DNA from: Notospermus geniculatus
Lineage: Eukaryota > Nemertea > Pilidiophora > Heteronemertea > Lineidae
Direction: 5' to 3'
NCBI GenBank assembly: GCA_002633025.1
Contig: NMRB01000112.1
Location: 275,862-339,861, forward strand
Length of the DNA: 64,000 nt
Shown here one piece after another: positions 54,182 to 64,000 of this stretch (position 1 is the first letter of the stretch; every line of letters begins with the position of its first letter). Below the pieces are notes generated by a model, which was given only the letters and a program-made list of their open reading frames with translations, searched no databases and was not told where the DNA came from. The translations under genes were made by a program, and so were the position numbers.

Positions 54182-54580
54182 AGAGAGAGGTTGCGCAGCG
54201 GCCCGACTCCGACTTCAATTACGAGAATGAATTGCAGTCCGCTTTGGACATCCTTGATAAAAACGATTTGATAGAAGTTTTCAATTCGTCAAACACCATA
54301 AAATGAAGGCAGAAAAATTTGGCCTTATAAATCGGAAGTGCGGATAAATGATGAATATTGAAGTCGTAATCCTAGTCGTTACGACTTGAAACACGACTAT
54401 TTGCGATTTACGTGCACCTCCGATTACGAGTCAAAATTATTCAGCCACAAAGTTATGGCATTTTACGATTTGCAAACGTCTATCAAATCGTTTTTATCAA
54501 GGACGTCTATAGCGGACTGCAATTCATTCTGGTACATGTAGTTGAAGCCAGAGTCGGAGTGGGAAAGCTGGGCAACCTAT
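54182..54580. repeat. Inverted repeat in the 5' intron of globin B
   Basis: GAATTGCAGTCCGCT and AGCGGACTGCAATTC, then CTTGATAAAAACGATTTGAT against ATCAAATCGTTTTTATCAAG, mark two arms around an AT-rich 130-bp centre. MITE-like. Confidence 0.7.
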
Positions 54581-54789
54581 CTAATGTTATTATTAGAGCA
54601 CGATATACGCCTGTCAGATTTCATGATGGATCGTAAAGAACATGACTTAACCTTTTCACTTCCAAGCCAATTTGCTAAAAACAAATACATGTACATTTAA
54701 CAAAAACTTGAAAGAGACCTGAAACCCGTCACATGAAGGTACTCATTCCATAGCGCTTACTGTGAGACCACATCCTGAAATCTAAACCC

Positions 54790-54980
54790 AGCAGCACACC
54801 AGACGATATCGCAAGCGATTAGAGTGAAAATCGGCTGTTGACGCCAGGTGTGCGCCGGACAGTGATGCGTGGAATCTTCTCGACAGCGACGATTACCCAA
54901 GAACAAACTACCAAAACCGATATCGCCTAGTTTGCGGGGCTTGCGAGAAGAGCGACGGCGAGTATATCGCCTTGTGTGGC
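54790..54980. mobile_element. CAGCACACC palindromic element
   Basis: Ends CAGCACACCAGACGATATCG and the complement of CGAGTATATCGCCTTGTGTG; same family as 23052-23249 and 28794-28992. Confidence 0.7.
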
Positions 54981-55089
54981 ATCCTGAGAATCCCAGGGCT
55001 TCGCGCTCGCTCACTCGCACATTGAGGGAGGGTACGACCGTAAATGACCTGAGATCTCAGGATGCTAGTGTGGCTGCTGGCTTTAGGCT

Positions 55090-55388
55090 GAGTTTACATC
55101 GAGGCACACGCGGCACGAACACGCAGACGAACAATGGCTTCACAAAGGATTCATCCCCATGAAACCTTTGTTCGCCTGCGTGTTCGTGTCGCGTGTGCCT
55201 CGATGTAAACCAGGTGTAACGTTTTTCAGTGTGGCCGTTTTTCCGTGTGATTCCCATTGTTCGGAACACACTGGGAAACGGACTCGCTGTTTCTCTGCGG
55301 GTCGCCCATTGTCTAGTCGCGGCTTATTCCGTCAGTCTATTGTAATGTCACACTGGCACACGGGCCACACTGAAAAACGTTACACCGG
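55090..55388. mobile_element. Two abutting palindromes in the globin B 5' intron
   Basis: 55090-55211 has GTTTACATCGAGGCACACGC arms around an ACAATGGCTTCACAAAGG centre. It touches a copy (55213-55388) of the GTGTAACGTTTTTCAGTGTG element also found at 1240-1400. Confidence 0.75.
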
Positions 55389-55918
55389 CCTTACAGAAAC
55401 GCTGCCACGTAGATGTGACAGCGTTTCAGTAAGATTTCAGGGCGAAATTTGCATCTGGCAGTAAAAGAATTGAAATTGTGTTATGCCTCTTTCAAACAAC
55501 TACAGAGGACATCGAATTCGTCCAGTGAAAATAAACAAATTCTTCTTCGGAAAGAAAGATAGGACCAGATTCGTGAATACTAAACTATTATTGGCATGGG
55601 GGTTTTACACAAATACACACGATGTAGGCTCTAAATACTTAACACGAGATTTCATTTACAATAGCCTATGTGCGAAAAACACTGTTGACTGAGAAATTTT
55701 GTATTTTCAGTGATAAAGTAGTCTTGGAAGAGTGCGATATTTCAGAATGTAACAAAAACTGCCGAATGCTAACCCAATCGTTCCAGCGACAAAAAATATT
55801 ATAAGCAAGTGTTTTTCTGTAACACCCTGAAAACTCAAATTCGAGCTGGATTTGGACACTACCAAATCGGTAGCCTTTCATCGTGCAATAAGCACACTGA
55901 ATAAGGAAATCGACTTAC

Positions 55919-56029
55919 CTTAGTTGGTTGGTACACAAATGTGACTTCCAAAGGAAAACCGAGCAGCGACGTTCAAGTGAGTCTCCTAAAAACGGATTAA
56001 ATTTTCCGAAACAGGAACCAATATTTATA
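55919..56029 (-). promoter_or_regulatory. Promoter and non-coding first exon of globin B
   Basis: A TATAAATA box on the minus strand at 56022-56029 lies 25-30 bp before a probable start near 55997. The exon ends in AAG at 55919 before GTAAGTCG. Its last part, GGAAGTCACATTTGTGTACC, matches the equivalent exon of globin A (GGAGTCACACACAGTG...TGTACC), which supports both calls. Confidence 0.7.
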
Positions 56030-57586
56030 GTGCAAGAATCATGCAGACGTCAAACGGAATAAAGAAAAATATTGATTGAAATAGGCCCATTTCCAACCAA
56101 TCATGGTCGTTACAGGAACACAGTGAGCCCCAGTCGCCATCGATGAGTTTGTTCATCAGGATATTGGAATGGACGGACTTTCTGATTTGACTTTGATTGA
56201 CAACCAGAAAAGTGTGAGAAAATCACGATTCAGGTCATATACGTGATGAAAATCGTGCACACCTTTTTTTGAGATCTCAGATTCTTAAATCAAAAGCAAT
56301 TTAATCATTGTCAGTGCGTTTATTAAACAACACTGTCATGAGGAACTTCGTCATCTCGTGAAATCGTGAACAAAAAATAAGGAATAGAACTCTGCGATAG
56401 ACTAGTACCTGGTCCTACCGATGGTGTCGCTTTTGAATTTGCTGCTAACATTTGTTAATTTCATTACGGTATGTAAAAGAGTTAGGACGGGCTTCCAGTC
56501 TAACTCACTCTGCGATGGCTGTAAAGGACGCGACACAGTAGGCCTAATTATTCGTTTAGTTTTTTTCATTTATAAGGGAGACCTATGATCGTCTGCGAGC
56601 ATATCGAGTGTCCGAGTGTCAAATGAAGACAAAAGACGTAAAAACGTAGTCAGTTTCTTTTCGCCACCCACCACATACGTACAGGCTTGGCGATATCGAT
56701 CATCGCTGGCGAGAATATTCCACGTACATGTATTCCTGACCAGCGCACATCTGGCGTCAACAGCCGCCTTGCGATCTGCGATCTGTTTCATAAAGTAATT
56801 TTAAGCTAATGGTACCTTTAACCAACTGGAAAATGCATTGAAGTTAATGGTACCATTAGCTTAAAGTCACTTTATGAAACAGTCCCTTGGTCTGCTGCTG
56901 GCAAGGCTTGTATGTTTCATAGATTCACACCTAGACAGCATCACCATCGCCCAAAGAAGCGCTCTTTGTTGCGAGTTGTGAGAGGAGCCATAACCACGGG
57001 CATAACCATCAGGGGGCGAACACATCACACATCACCACCATTACATGTAGGCCTTGGCCTACTGACAACGGCGAAAAACATTTTAGTTCGTTAGAAAATT
57101 TCAGTGTTTATGGATATTTTTTTATTTTTTTGGATAATGAGATTGAGAAATAGTAATTGGACCTATCATGATTGAATGTGTTACTTATTGTAGGCCTACT
57201 GTGAAATAAACGTTTGTCCAGGCACCGACAGCTCTTGTGAAAATGTTGATCGTAGTCCACCGTGAAGTCAACAGTAACGTAAGGTTCACTCGATAGAGGG
57301 CCTTCTTGTTAGTCACTGACATGACCGACAACTTCATTTCCAAGAGTAAAAAAGAAAAAGAAATTTAAATAGTTCAGTTTGATGAAGTCAGTGGTGAAAA
57401 ACATCAACATCAACCACATCACGACACGAGATGACACGTGACACGTCATGACGTCAACCATGGCTGAATAGGCGGCTACTCATTCATTCATGTCATTCAA
57501 GACAAGGTTTGGGGCACCATACTTTCGAAGATGCTCGGCTACCGGCTGCGACTGTGGGTTTGACCACTTTTCCAAGTAAAATAACC
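56030..57586. other. Intergenic between the globin B promoter and the small membrane gene
   Basis: No gene supported. A palindromic element at 56783-56884 has CTGTTTCATAAAGTA / ACTTTATGAAACAG ends and TAATGGTACCTTTA-type arms. Confidence 0.55.
56783..56884. mobile_element. 102-bp palindromic element
   Basis: The outer ends CTGTTTCATAAAGT and the inner TTAAGCTAATGGTACC are inverted around a 20-bp AACTGGAAAATGCATTG centre. Confidence 0.7.
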
Positions 57587-57991
57587 CTACACCTCAACTT
57601 TGACCAGCGTTTCGTCCCCTTTACCATCCAGATTTGATGCTATCGTTGTTTCTACCATGTCCGCAGATGGTCCAGGTTGTCGCCGTTTATCTTGCGCCAC
57701 ATTCCCTGCCAGTGCCAGTCGTCCTCCTTTCGATGACGACGAACAGTCGCCTTGACCAAACTCGAGGTAAGGAGGTCTTCCAGAATTCTTGTGATATCGA
57801 TCGTAAAAAAGAAGTCCGAACTGAGCGATTGATAGCAGCATGAGGATCCCGCCGGCTGAGAACATGATGGGGTCAAACTCTGCTGGCGGGTGGGAGACGT
57901 ACAGCCACGTAATGGCACCGCTTCCTATGGCACAGAGGCTGGCACTTAGTATCAACTGGCTAGTGATCAATCGTTTGCTCAAAAGAACCAT
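57587..57991 (-). CDS. Small two-helix membrane protein, function unknown
   Basis: 134 residues from ATG 57991, a single open exon. Two hydrophobic segments are clear: about residues 11-31 (SQLILSASLCAIGSGAITWLY) and 44-62 (SAGGILMLLSIAQFGLLFY). The short loop between them contains Pro and Glu. The hydrophilic C-tail of about 70 residues is rich in Ser, Gly and charged residues and ends KVEV. The hydrophobic hairpin followed by YDRYHKN suggests a small tetraspan-like or TMEM protein, but I recognise no family. It lies between the two globin genes and in their orientation. Confidence 0.6.
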   Translation of the reverse strand: MVLLSKRLITSQLILSASLCAIGSGAITWLYVSHPPAEFDPIMFSAGGILMLLSIAQFGLLFYDRYHKNSGRPPYLEFGQGDCSSSSKGGRLALAGNVAQDKRRQPGPSADMVETTIASNLDGKGDETLVKVEV

Positions 57992-58867
57992 GATTAGAGT
58001 AAATATTCGTGGAACTTTGAGTCAAACGTTTTAGTCCTGCGAAGATCATAAGATCAGTGCGAAGACCGGTGCGCCACCGCCACTTGGAGCAGTGTCGCAC
58101 TGTTGAGATGGTACTGCGTCATGACGTCATATAATATCGGCCCCACCGAAGAAAAACCCAAACCCACCCCACTGCCAACACTCTGCCAAATACGTAGAAT
58201 AGTAGGAAGAATGGGTGATATGGGCCTATCGAGTGATAGGCCTACGTGATGCGTAGGCTATGCTCATAATCGCCTACTCAGTAAATCCTGCAAAAACAGA
58301 GCAATGGGCTACATGCATTTGTGCTTTTTACGTAAAATTTATTATCTGAGAACCTCCCCACTCGATTATGCAAATACATAGATTATGCAAATAATGTTAA
58401 TTGTACTTTTCTGATAAAACTTTCGATTCAAATAAGCTGTGACTTAGTGCGTCTGGATATCACCTGAGTCCTCAAGAACTGGCTGATGACAACATCATGA
58501 CAAAGCTAAGCCATTTTGGAAACGTGATATTTGGAATTTTTCGTCACAATGGGTCCCTGAATGATTTTTATTGAAATACAGCCGGCGGCGGGTGTAGGCC
58601 TGCTTTTTAACCCATTTGTGACATGAACGTGGCACCTTGTGATGAAGCCATGAACACTGACTCCGATGTCTTAGTCTCTTTGCGGGCCAAGATGGAATGG
58701 CCATTGGTGCTCATTTTAGCCGAAGGATGTTTCAATCTTGCTTTTACTTGCATGATGTCGGATTCAGGTGGTTTGATACCACATCATGACGTCCCATCGG
58801 CGTGACTTCGAGCATTCTGAGTCCATGCCGCGATCCTGTTTTCTTCTTCAATGATTGTCAGTCTGAT

Positions 58868-58889
58868 CTTGGAGGAATTATCCTCCAAG
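58868..58889. mobile_element. CTTGGAGGA micro-palindrome, copy 3 (22 bp)
   Basis: A 22-bp palindrome flanked by exact GTCTGAT at 58861-58867 and 58890-58896; an 8-bp reading, GTCTGATC, is possible because the next base also agrees. Confidence 0.85.
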
Positions 58890-58990
58890 GTCTGATCAAG
58901 ATGCCTCCATGCAGCAGTTACGGCTCACATAATTATATTTTGGTTATCACAAGCTAGCTGTCCGTGGGGGAATCATCTGCGCTCAGCAGT

Positions 58991-59809
58991 TTAGAGATAT
59001 TTGATAATCTCGTCGACTGCCCCGCCAAGGTCCTGGACGCCATGGGCGCCACACGCCTTTGCAAGAGCTGCTTTGGCGTTCTGGAAGAAAAAAATGACGG
59101 TAATCAATGGAAATTATCACCAACACCTTCTATTGAAGCTGAATAGGGGCTGTAAGGTATCACCGAAACGAGACGATGCGTATGTAATAGGCATAGTGAG
59201 GCCAAGCTTGTATACTGGAACAGGGTCATTTTTTGCATTCCACATTGATACAATATCGCTTAGTTGTTGTTTGACTGATGGCCGACATTTTTATGGTAAA
59301 GAAAGAGAAAACTGGTGGACCCAGAAAAAACAGTCCGTAACGCTCTTTGAACCGACAGCTTCAGGGTATTTGGCGATACTTACGGTCATTTCACCAGCTC
59401 CCACCTTCATCCCCTTGTGTTTACTGCCCAAGGCCTTAGCATCAGCCTTCCCGGCCACAGCCTGGTCGATGTAGGCGATGGTCTTGTCACGCTGGGACTG
59501 GAAGGCGGCGTTGCCGCTGAGGCTTCCGATCGCTACACCCTTGAAGGGGAACTTGTCTTGGTAGCCAGGGTTGGCCTTGAACAATCTGAATAAAGAGAAA
59601 ATAACAATTCGTAAAGCAGAGGTTTTTGTGCGAAAGAAAGCTACTCATTCTTCATGAGGGGCTACCTCGACCTCTGAATGCCATTTTTTATCGTGGCTGT
59701 CACGTGATTTCAGTAGCTTAGAAAATCAGGCGATAGAAATAGGGTTGAACACGTACTCCACATAGAAGGTCTCAACAACTGCAACTTTGTCGGCGCTATC
59801 CCAAGTCAT
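58991..59809 (-). CDS. Mini-haemoglobin (nemertean type), copy A, intact
   Basis: Coding exons 59757-59809, 59384-59585 and 58991-59080 give 114 residues with introns at B-helix phase 2 and G-helix phase 0. The start is [16 protein letters not shown]. Ordinary globins have about 145 residues; this one lacks the A-helix and part of the chain before H, as in the mini-haemoglobin of the nemertean Cerebratulus lacteus. Matching blocks include [39 protein letters not shown] and [14 protein letters not shown]. The haem-pocket residues expected in that protein are present: B10 Tyr in TFY, E7 Gln with E10 Lys and E11 Thr in QRDKT, and the proximal F8 His in KHKG. There is no signal peptide, so it is intracellular. 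A non-coding exon and TATA box lie 4 kb upstream (63740-63856). A tandem paralogue is at 53285-54134. Confidence 0.95.
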
Positions 59810-60024
59810 GTTGATTTCTGTAAAGACAAAAGGCGGCAGTGAAGTAGGCCAATCAGAAAAGATCGAACGCAAAGACTGTCTCCCAAGATCAAGTATATTA
59901 TGTCTGATCGGTTTTAACTTCCCAGGGCTTCTTCAGCCCTGGATTAATTTCTTGATTAGGCCCAACTCTGTCGCCCAATAGGCCTACCCAGTTTGGGTGC
60001 GGTTGGCCTGTACGACAACCTTTA

Positions 60025-60175
60025 GGCTGCTTTTCCACGAGACGTTTGCGGACGCGGTTTCGGTGGCGGGAGCGGGTGCGGGTGAAACAGCTAATGGGAA
60101 ATACGTTGGATCGGTTTTTTCCACCCGCACCCGCCTCCTATTCCGCGCCCGCAAACGTCTCGTGGAAAAGCAGCC
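60025..60175. mobile_element. Family A MITE with TTA duplication
   Basis: A clean single copy of 151 bp with GGCTGCTTTTCCACGAGACG ends, flanked by TTA at 60022-60024 and 60176-60178. It serves as the reference copy for the train at 21960-22552. Confidence 0.9.
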
Positions 60176-61099
60176 TTAGCGAGGATTTCTTTCATTGTTC
60201 AAGGGAACGAACACAGGCGACATCATGTTGCCGTGGGCCTAACCAGACAGTTGCGAAAACTCACAAGTATCATACACGGAAAGAGTTATATTTGTCAGTG
60301 CGAGGAACGGTGTAAGATGCAGATGTGAAGGTTGCTAAAATGGCCATCATTCCATGAAGACCCCACACCGTACCTGCGGCTACCTTCCTAGAACATCTCA
60401 TCTACATTTTACTTTATTGACGTACATGTACGTACATGTAGACGGAGAGCCTATACGTGACGACCGGCACGTAACAAGTGCATAAACCTACCAGATTTAC
60501 CCAGCGGCTCAGTGATTTACTCGAATGTTTACTTTGGGCCATGGGAAATATCGAATTTTTAGGAATCATCTCAACATACTTTATACAATAGGCCCTAATG
60601 GACTTGCAAAGTGTTTTACGTGTGATGTGACTGGCGCTCCTTTTGCGCCGGCCTAATTTTGCAACAAAAACCTTTAATAATTAATAGGTCAAACACCAGC
60701 ATTATTCGCGACTCAACTGACCTCTCCTCAGATCTGCATATTAGCCTACTTAAATAACTACTTGTACTAACAAAGAAAAGACGACGGTAAAAAAGCAGGT
60801 GTAAAAGGAATGTTAGTCCTAGGAATTACCAAACCCGATTTACAATTGCCTGCTATTAGAGAGGTTTCGCAAATTTACCTGTACCACGAATGTCCCTGCT
60901 GCCAGTGCGTCTTTTAGCATATCATGTAAGAACGAGAGAGTTATCGTGCCTCTTGAATTTTTAAATTTATACTTCATATCTACGAAGTCGATACGAAAGA
61001 TAAATTTCTAAGTTTTAATATACACCGAAACTCTATCGGTGTAACGTCATTGGTTTAGATACGCTATAAAAAGACGCTCTTGTAGCAGCGCGATATTTG

Positions 61100-61885
61100 T
61101 GGTAGGCCTACTAGTCCAGTAAATTTAAGCGGAAATTCGGGCGAACCGGGAACAAATTGCAACAGAAGGTTTTTTTGCTTTAAATGTTTTATTAGGTCAC
61201 CTTGGACATCATATCCAAAATCCCCCAAAATCGGACGGCGGGAACCCACTTAATTTGCATATTCAATTTTGTGAACTGACTTTAACGTTGGACGCTGATG
61301 GACGCAACAGCTGAGCTTTGTACAGGAGAGTGGGACCCGATGTACAGCTAACTTTGTAACGGTTGGATTTACACCCCATAAATGTATTACCAACAGATAG
61401 AAATACGGTGCCTCGGAACCAGACACATTCAAACACATTCTCAAACACATTCTCAATTGTTTTTAGTCGTTATGTACTAAGATATGATGCTTTTTATATA
61501 AATTACACAAAAATGGGTCAAAATGCATAAAATGTCAATTTCGATTAGGTAGCCGCTTAAAACGTCCAAAGAATAGGCTTAGTTGATTCCGAGGTACCAT
61601 GTTTCTATGTGTTGGTAATACATTTATGGGGTGTAAATCCAACCGTTACAAAGTTAGCTGTACATCGGGTCCCACTCGCCTGTACAAAGCTTAGTTGTTG
61701 CGTCCATCGGCGTCCAACGTTGAAGCCAGTTCACAAAATTGAATATGCAAATTAAGTGGGTTCCCGCCGTGCGATTTTGGGGGATTTTGGATATGATGTC
61801 CAAGGTGACCTAATAAAACATTTAAAGCAAAAAAACCTTCTGTTGCAATTTGTTCCCGGTTAATTCCTAGATTTACTGGACTATA
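61100..61885. repeat. Large inverted repeat, arms about 300 bp
   Basis: The left arm (about 61110-61425) contains GGGAACAAATTGCAACAGAA, AGGTCACCTTGGACATCATA and GGTTGGATTTACACCCCATA. The right arm (about 61584-61880) is its inverse at roughly 90% by eye. The unique centre of about 150 bp contains three CAAACACATTCT repeats. Structure fits a long-terminal-inverted-repeat element; no transposase is seen. Confidence 0.8.
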
Positions 61886-62050
61886 CCAACCATCTCCTGA
61901 AATACATTACGTCATGGAAGTGAAGTACAATTTCGTATTTCGTACTTCGTGTTTCGTCAGATTTGCGAAACCTCACTGTTGAGAGGTAAAAGTTGTAACA
62001 GCAATGTAGGGCTACCCTAATCCGGCGTTGAACAATAAAACCGTACTTAA

Positions 62051-62590
62051 GCCTAGTTCACACTGCAGGCGCGGTGCGACGCGGCGCCATCTGAACAAAG
62101 GATTACAGCCTTCTTACCGCATCGCGTCGCACCGCAAGTGTGAACAGCCACATGAGCGTATTACGCTGCGTTATGACGCTTCGCCCATTGTTTGGAAGCA
62201 GAGCGGCGGAAAATAACAAAAGATTTAACGCATCACGCAGCGTAGTACGCACATGTGGAATTAGGCCTTAAGGTCTGTTCACACCAAAACCGGCCGCGGG
62301 CCGCGACGGCGAAAAACGACGCGCGTTCACCGCGGGGAAAATAGGTTCAATGGATTTTCAATAAAAGGGTCACACCAAAGACGCGCGGCAAGCGAGCGCC
62401 CGTCATTTTTTTTGCCGCGCGTCTTTGGTGTGACCCTTTCATTGAAAATCCATTGAACTTATTTTCCCCGCGGTGAACGCGCGTCGTTTTTCGCCGTCGC
62501 GGTCCGCGGCACTGGTTTTGGTGTGAACAGACCTTTAACAGTGAAAACAACCAGGCGCGAATCGTACCGCGCCTGCAGTGTGAACTAGGC
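62051..62590. mobile_element. Nested elements: O enclosing P and E
   Basis: The outer element has GCCTAGTTCACACTGCAGGC ends. Inside are a family P copy (62147-62259) with GTATTACGCTGCG-type arms and a family E copy (62271-62534) bounded by TTA, with AGGTCTGTTCACACCAAAAC ends. The outer termini are flanked by TTAA and TTTA. Confidence 0.75.
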
Positions 62591-62685
62591 TTTAGATTCC
62601 ATAGAGGACTCGAACTCCTGATCGAAATGATGAAATGGTAGGCCTAATAATGATAAACTCGGACAGGGAACAAGTTCACTCGAAA

Positions 62686-62711
62686 CTTGGAGGAATTATA
62701 ATTCCTCCAAG
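62686..62711. mobile_element. CTTGGAGGA micro-palindrome, copy 4 (26 bp)
   Basis: A perfect 26-bp palindrome of two CTTGGAGGAATTA arms, flanked by exact CTCGAAA at 62679-62685 and 62712-62718. Confidence 0.87.
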
Positions 62712-63739
62712 CTCGAAACGAAAGGAAGTTCGGAATGACGATCGCGACATCGTTTGTCATTGAGCAGAAGGTTGAATGATGTAGACAAATCCCAAATTAA
62801 CGAATTTGAACTCGATCTGAGCCTATCCGGCCTTTTTAGCATAACGAGATTCTTTTTGGAAACATGTCGTGCATTCCATGCGTCACAGCATTGTGGAGAA
62901 CTTTTGAGGACGTGCCTGAGTGAAGCCACTAGCGTTGGTGACTTCTTAATCTATCGTCCCCTTAAAGTGGTCGTTTCATCATCAAGAGTGTCATTGATAA
63001 CTACATGTATTGGTATTCTCCTAAGTGCCATGATCGTGCTGCTTAATACTGAAAACAATTGAAGAAATATCTGTATGTGACTGATACGGACAGCAGTCCC
63101 ATTACTATTCTTCATAAAAACCAACGCATTCGCAAAAAGGCTGGTCAATAATACCCGGTATTATCAGACAAAAACTTGTCATATCTGCTTAATTTACGTT
63201 TTAGCGATTACCAGAGAGACTCAATTTCTTCACAACCAAGTAAACAATATCAAATAGTGTGAAAATTGGTCTAATCATAGCGGGAAACTATTTTGTAATT
63301 CTATCAATTGCTAAAAACGGTGAATGAGACCACCCCTTTAAAAGCAATGACATCACTGAACTCCACCAGGTTTTGGTAATAATTCTCATAGACTTATTCT
63401 TTGGAGATTTCCATTCATCGATCAACTGATTGTTTCTTTAAATGAAGCAAAAAGGTTGAATATACGGCAGTATATGACTTCTTTTATGTCGCCACCATAG
63501 AAAATTCTAGATTTAATGCGTTTTCGATAATAGAAAATGTCTTAAAGTAATAAATATTGATTTTAAACTTATTTGAATATGGTTTGTGCTTCACAACTCG
63601 AGGAACCTAGGTCGAAATTAGAGTTTGACACGGAATGCTATTGAAAAAAGGGCAAAAAGAGGGCGTTCAATGTTTTCGCCTATAATTGAATTAAAAGATG
63701 GAACCGAAATGTGGTGAAAAACACGAGAGATAAACTTAC

Positions 63740-63856
63740 GTAATGTTCGGGTACACAACACTGTGTGTGACTCCAAAAGTTATTAAAATAATCCAAGGAA
63801 GATTTCCGAATCCCAAAACGCAGAGTGCGGGGTCTGGGAACGGAGCAGTTTATATA
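63740..63856 (-). promoter_or_regulatory. Promoter and non-coding first exon of globin A
   Basis: The minus-strand TATATAAA box is at 63849-63856. A start about 25-30 bp further gives an exon of about 63740-63822 ending before GTAAGTTT. The exon shares GGAGTCACA and GTGTACC with the first exon of globin B. The 140 bp to the end of the window would be upstream promoter. Confidence 0.7.
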
Positions 63857-64000
63857 GCACCTCTCGCCAAAACTAATTGTGGGGTGTGATAATAGCCCAG
63901 GAGCACGTGACCTCCTTGGACATTCGAGCTTGCTGGTATTGGGTACTGAGTGATTTCATGCAAACAAAGTTTATCCTAATTTATGGGTTTTTGTGGTGTA

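Larger units (their letters stand above)
59810..63739 (-). other. 5' intron of globin A, filled with transposons
   Basis: The coding exon begins at 59817 after a TTTACAG acceptor; the first exon ends at 63740. This 3.9-kb intron contains a family A MITE (60025-60175), a large inverted repeat (61100-61885), a nested cluster (62051-62590) and a micro-palindrome (62686-62711). Open frames near 62750-63150 have no family signature. Confidence 0.6.

Noticed and set aside
58495-58805. Short frames on both strands near 58.5-58.8 kb
   Set aside because: No signature and mutually overlapping; likely chance.
62590-62645. tRNA-like T-arm (GTTCGAGTCC on the minus strand)
   Set aside because: No A box at a suitable distance and no cloverleaf could be drawn.
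62754-63148. Frames of 102 codons (plus) and 65 codons (minus)
   Set aside because: They overlap on opposite strands inside the 5' intron of globin A and show no recognisable domain.

Overview
Eukaryotic (metazoan) nuclear DNA, most likely from a ribbon worm (phylum Nemertea). The genes have GT-AG introns, and nearly all the space between and within them is filled with small palindromic transposons. The taxonomic call rests on two tandem genes at 53.3-63.9 kb. They encode about 114-residue 'mini-globins' that, from memory, closely resemble the mini-haemoglobin of the nemertean Cerebratulus lacteus, including the shortened N-terminus, B10 Tyr, E7 Gln, E10 Lys, E11 Thr and proximal His. No database search was possible.

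Layout. 0.6-2.9 kb: a complete seven-exon POLR3H (RNA polymerase III subunit RPC8), plus strand. 4.8-6.1 kb: two small secreted PAN/apple-like proteins, plus strand. 7.5-13.3 kb: an A7/A11-like long-tailed annexin, minus strand, with an internal tandem exon duplication. 13.9-16.4 kb: RPP21 (RNase P/MRP subunit), minus strand, with one duplicated exon. 18.3-20.7 kb: COX10 (haem O synthase), plus strand. It lies in a roughly 5-kb block that is repeated at 24.6-29.7 kb, where the second COX10 copy lacks its first recognisable exon and is frameshifted. 30.0-45.9 kb: four rhodopsin-class receptor genes, two without coding introns and two three-exon paralogues. 47.1-49.1 kb: a single-exon DEG/ENaC-type channel with altered signature residues. 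53.3-63.9 kb: the two mini-globin genes, each with a TATA-driven non-coding first exon, flanking a small two-helix membrane protein gene.

The least expected material is the mobile DNA. (1) A family of 22-54 bp palindromes with CTTGGAGGA ends occurs four times, each flanked by an exact 7-bp direct repeat, so the whole element is little more than two fused termini. (2) Several palindromic families insert at TTA/TAA and sit end to end separated by a single TTA/TAA, forming a 'train' of six elements at 21.7-22.6 kb. (3) The two COX10 blocks give filled and near-empty site pairs for several insertions. (4) A 226-bp near-perfect palindrome with an 8-bp duplication is nested in another palindrome.

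The genes do not form one pathway. They are a neighbourhood of housekeeping genes (Pol III, RNase P, haem A synthesis), then receptors and a channel, then oxygen-binding globins. Three independent tandem duplications within 10-30 kb are either real recent duplications or uncollapsed haplotypes. Two runs of N show that this is a draft scaffold.
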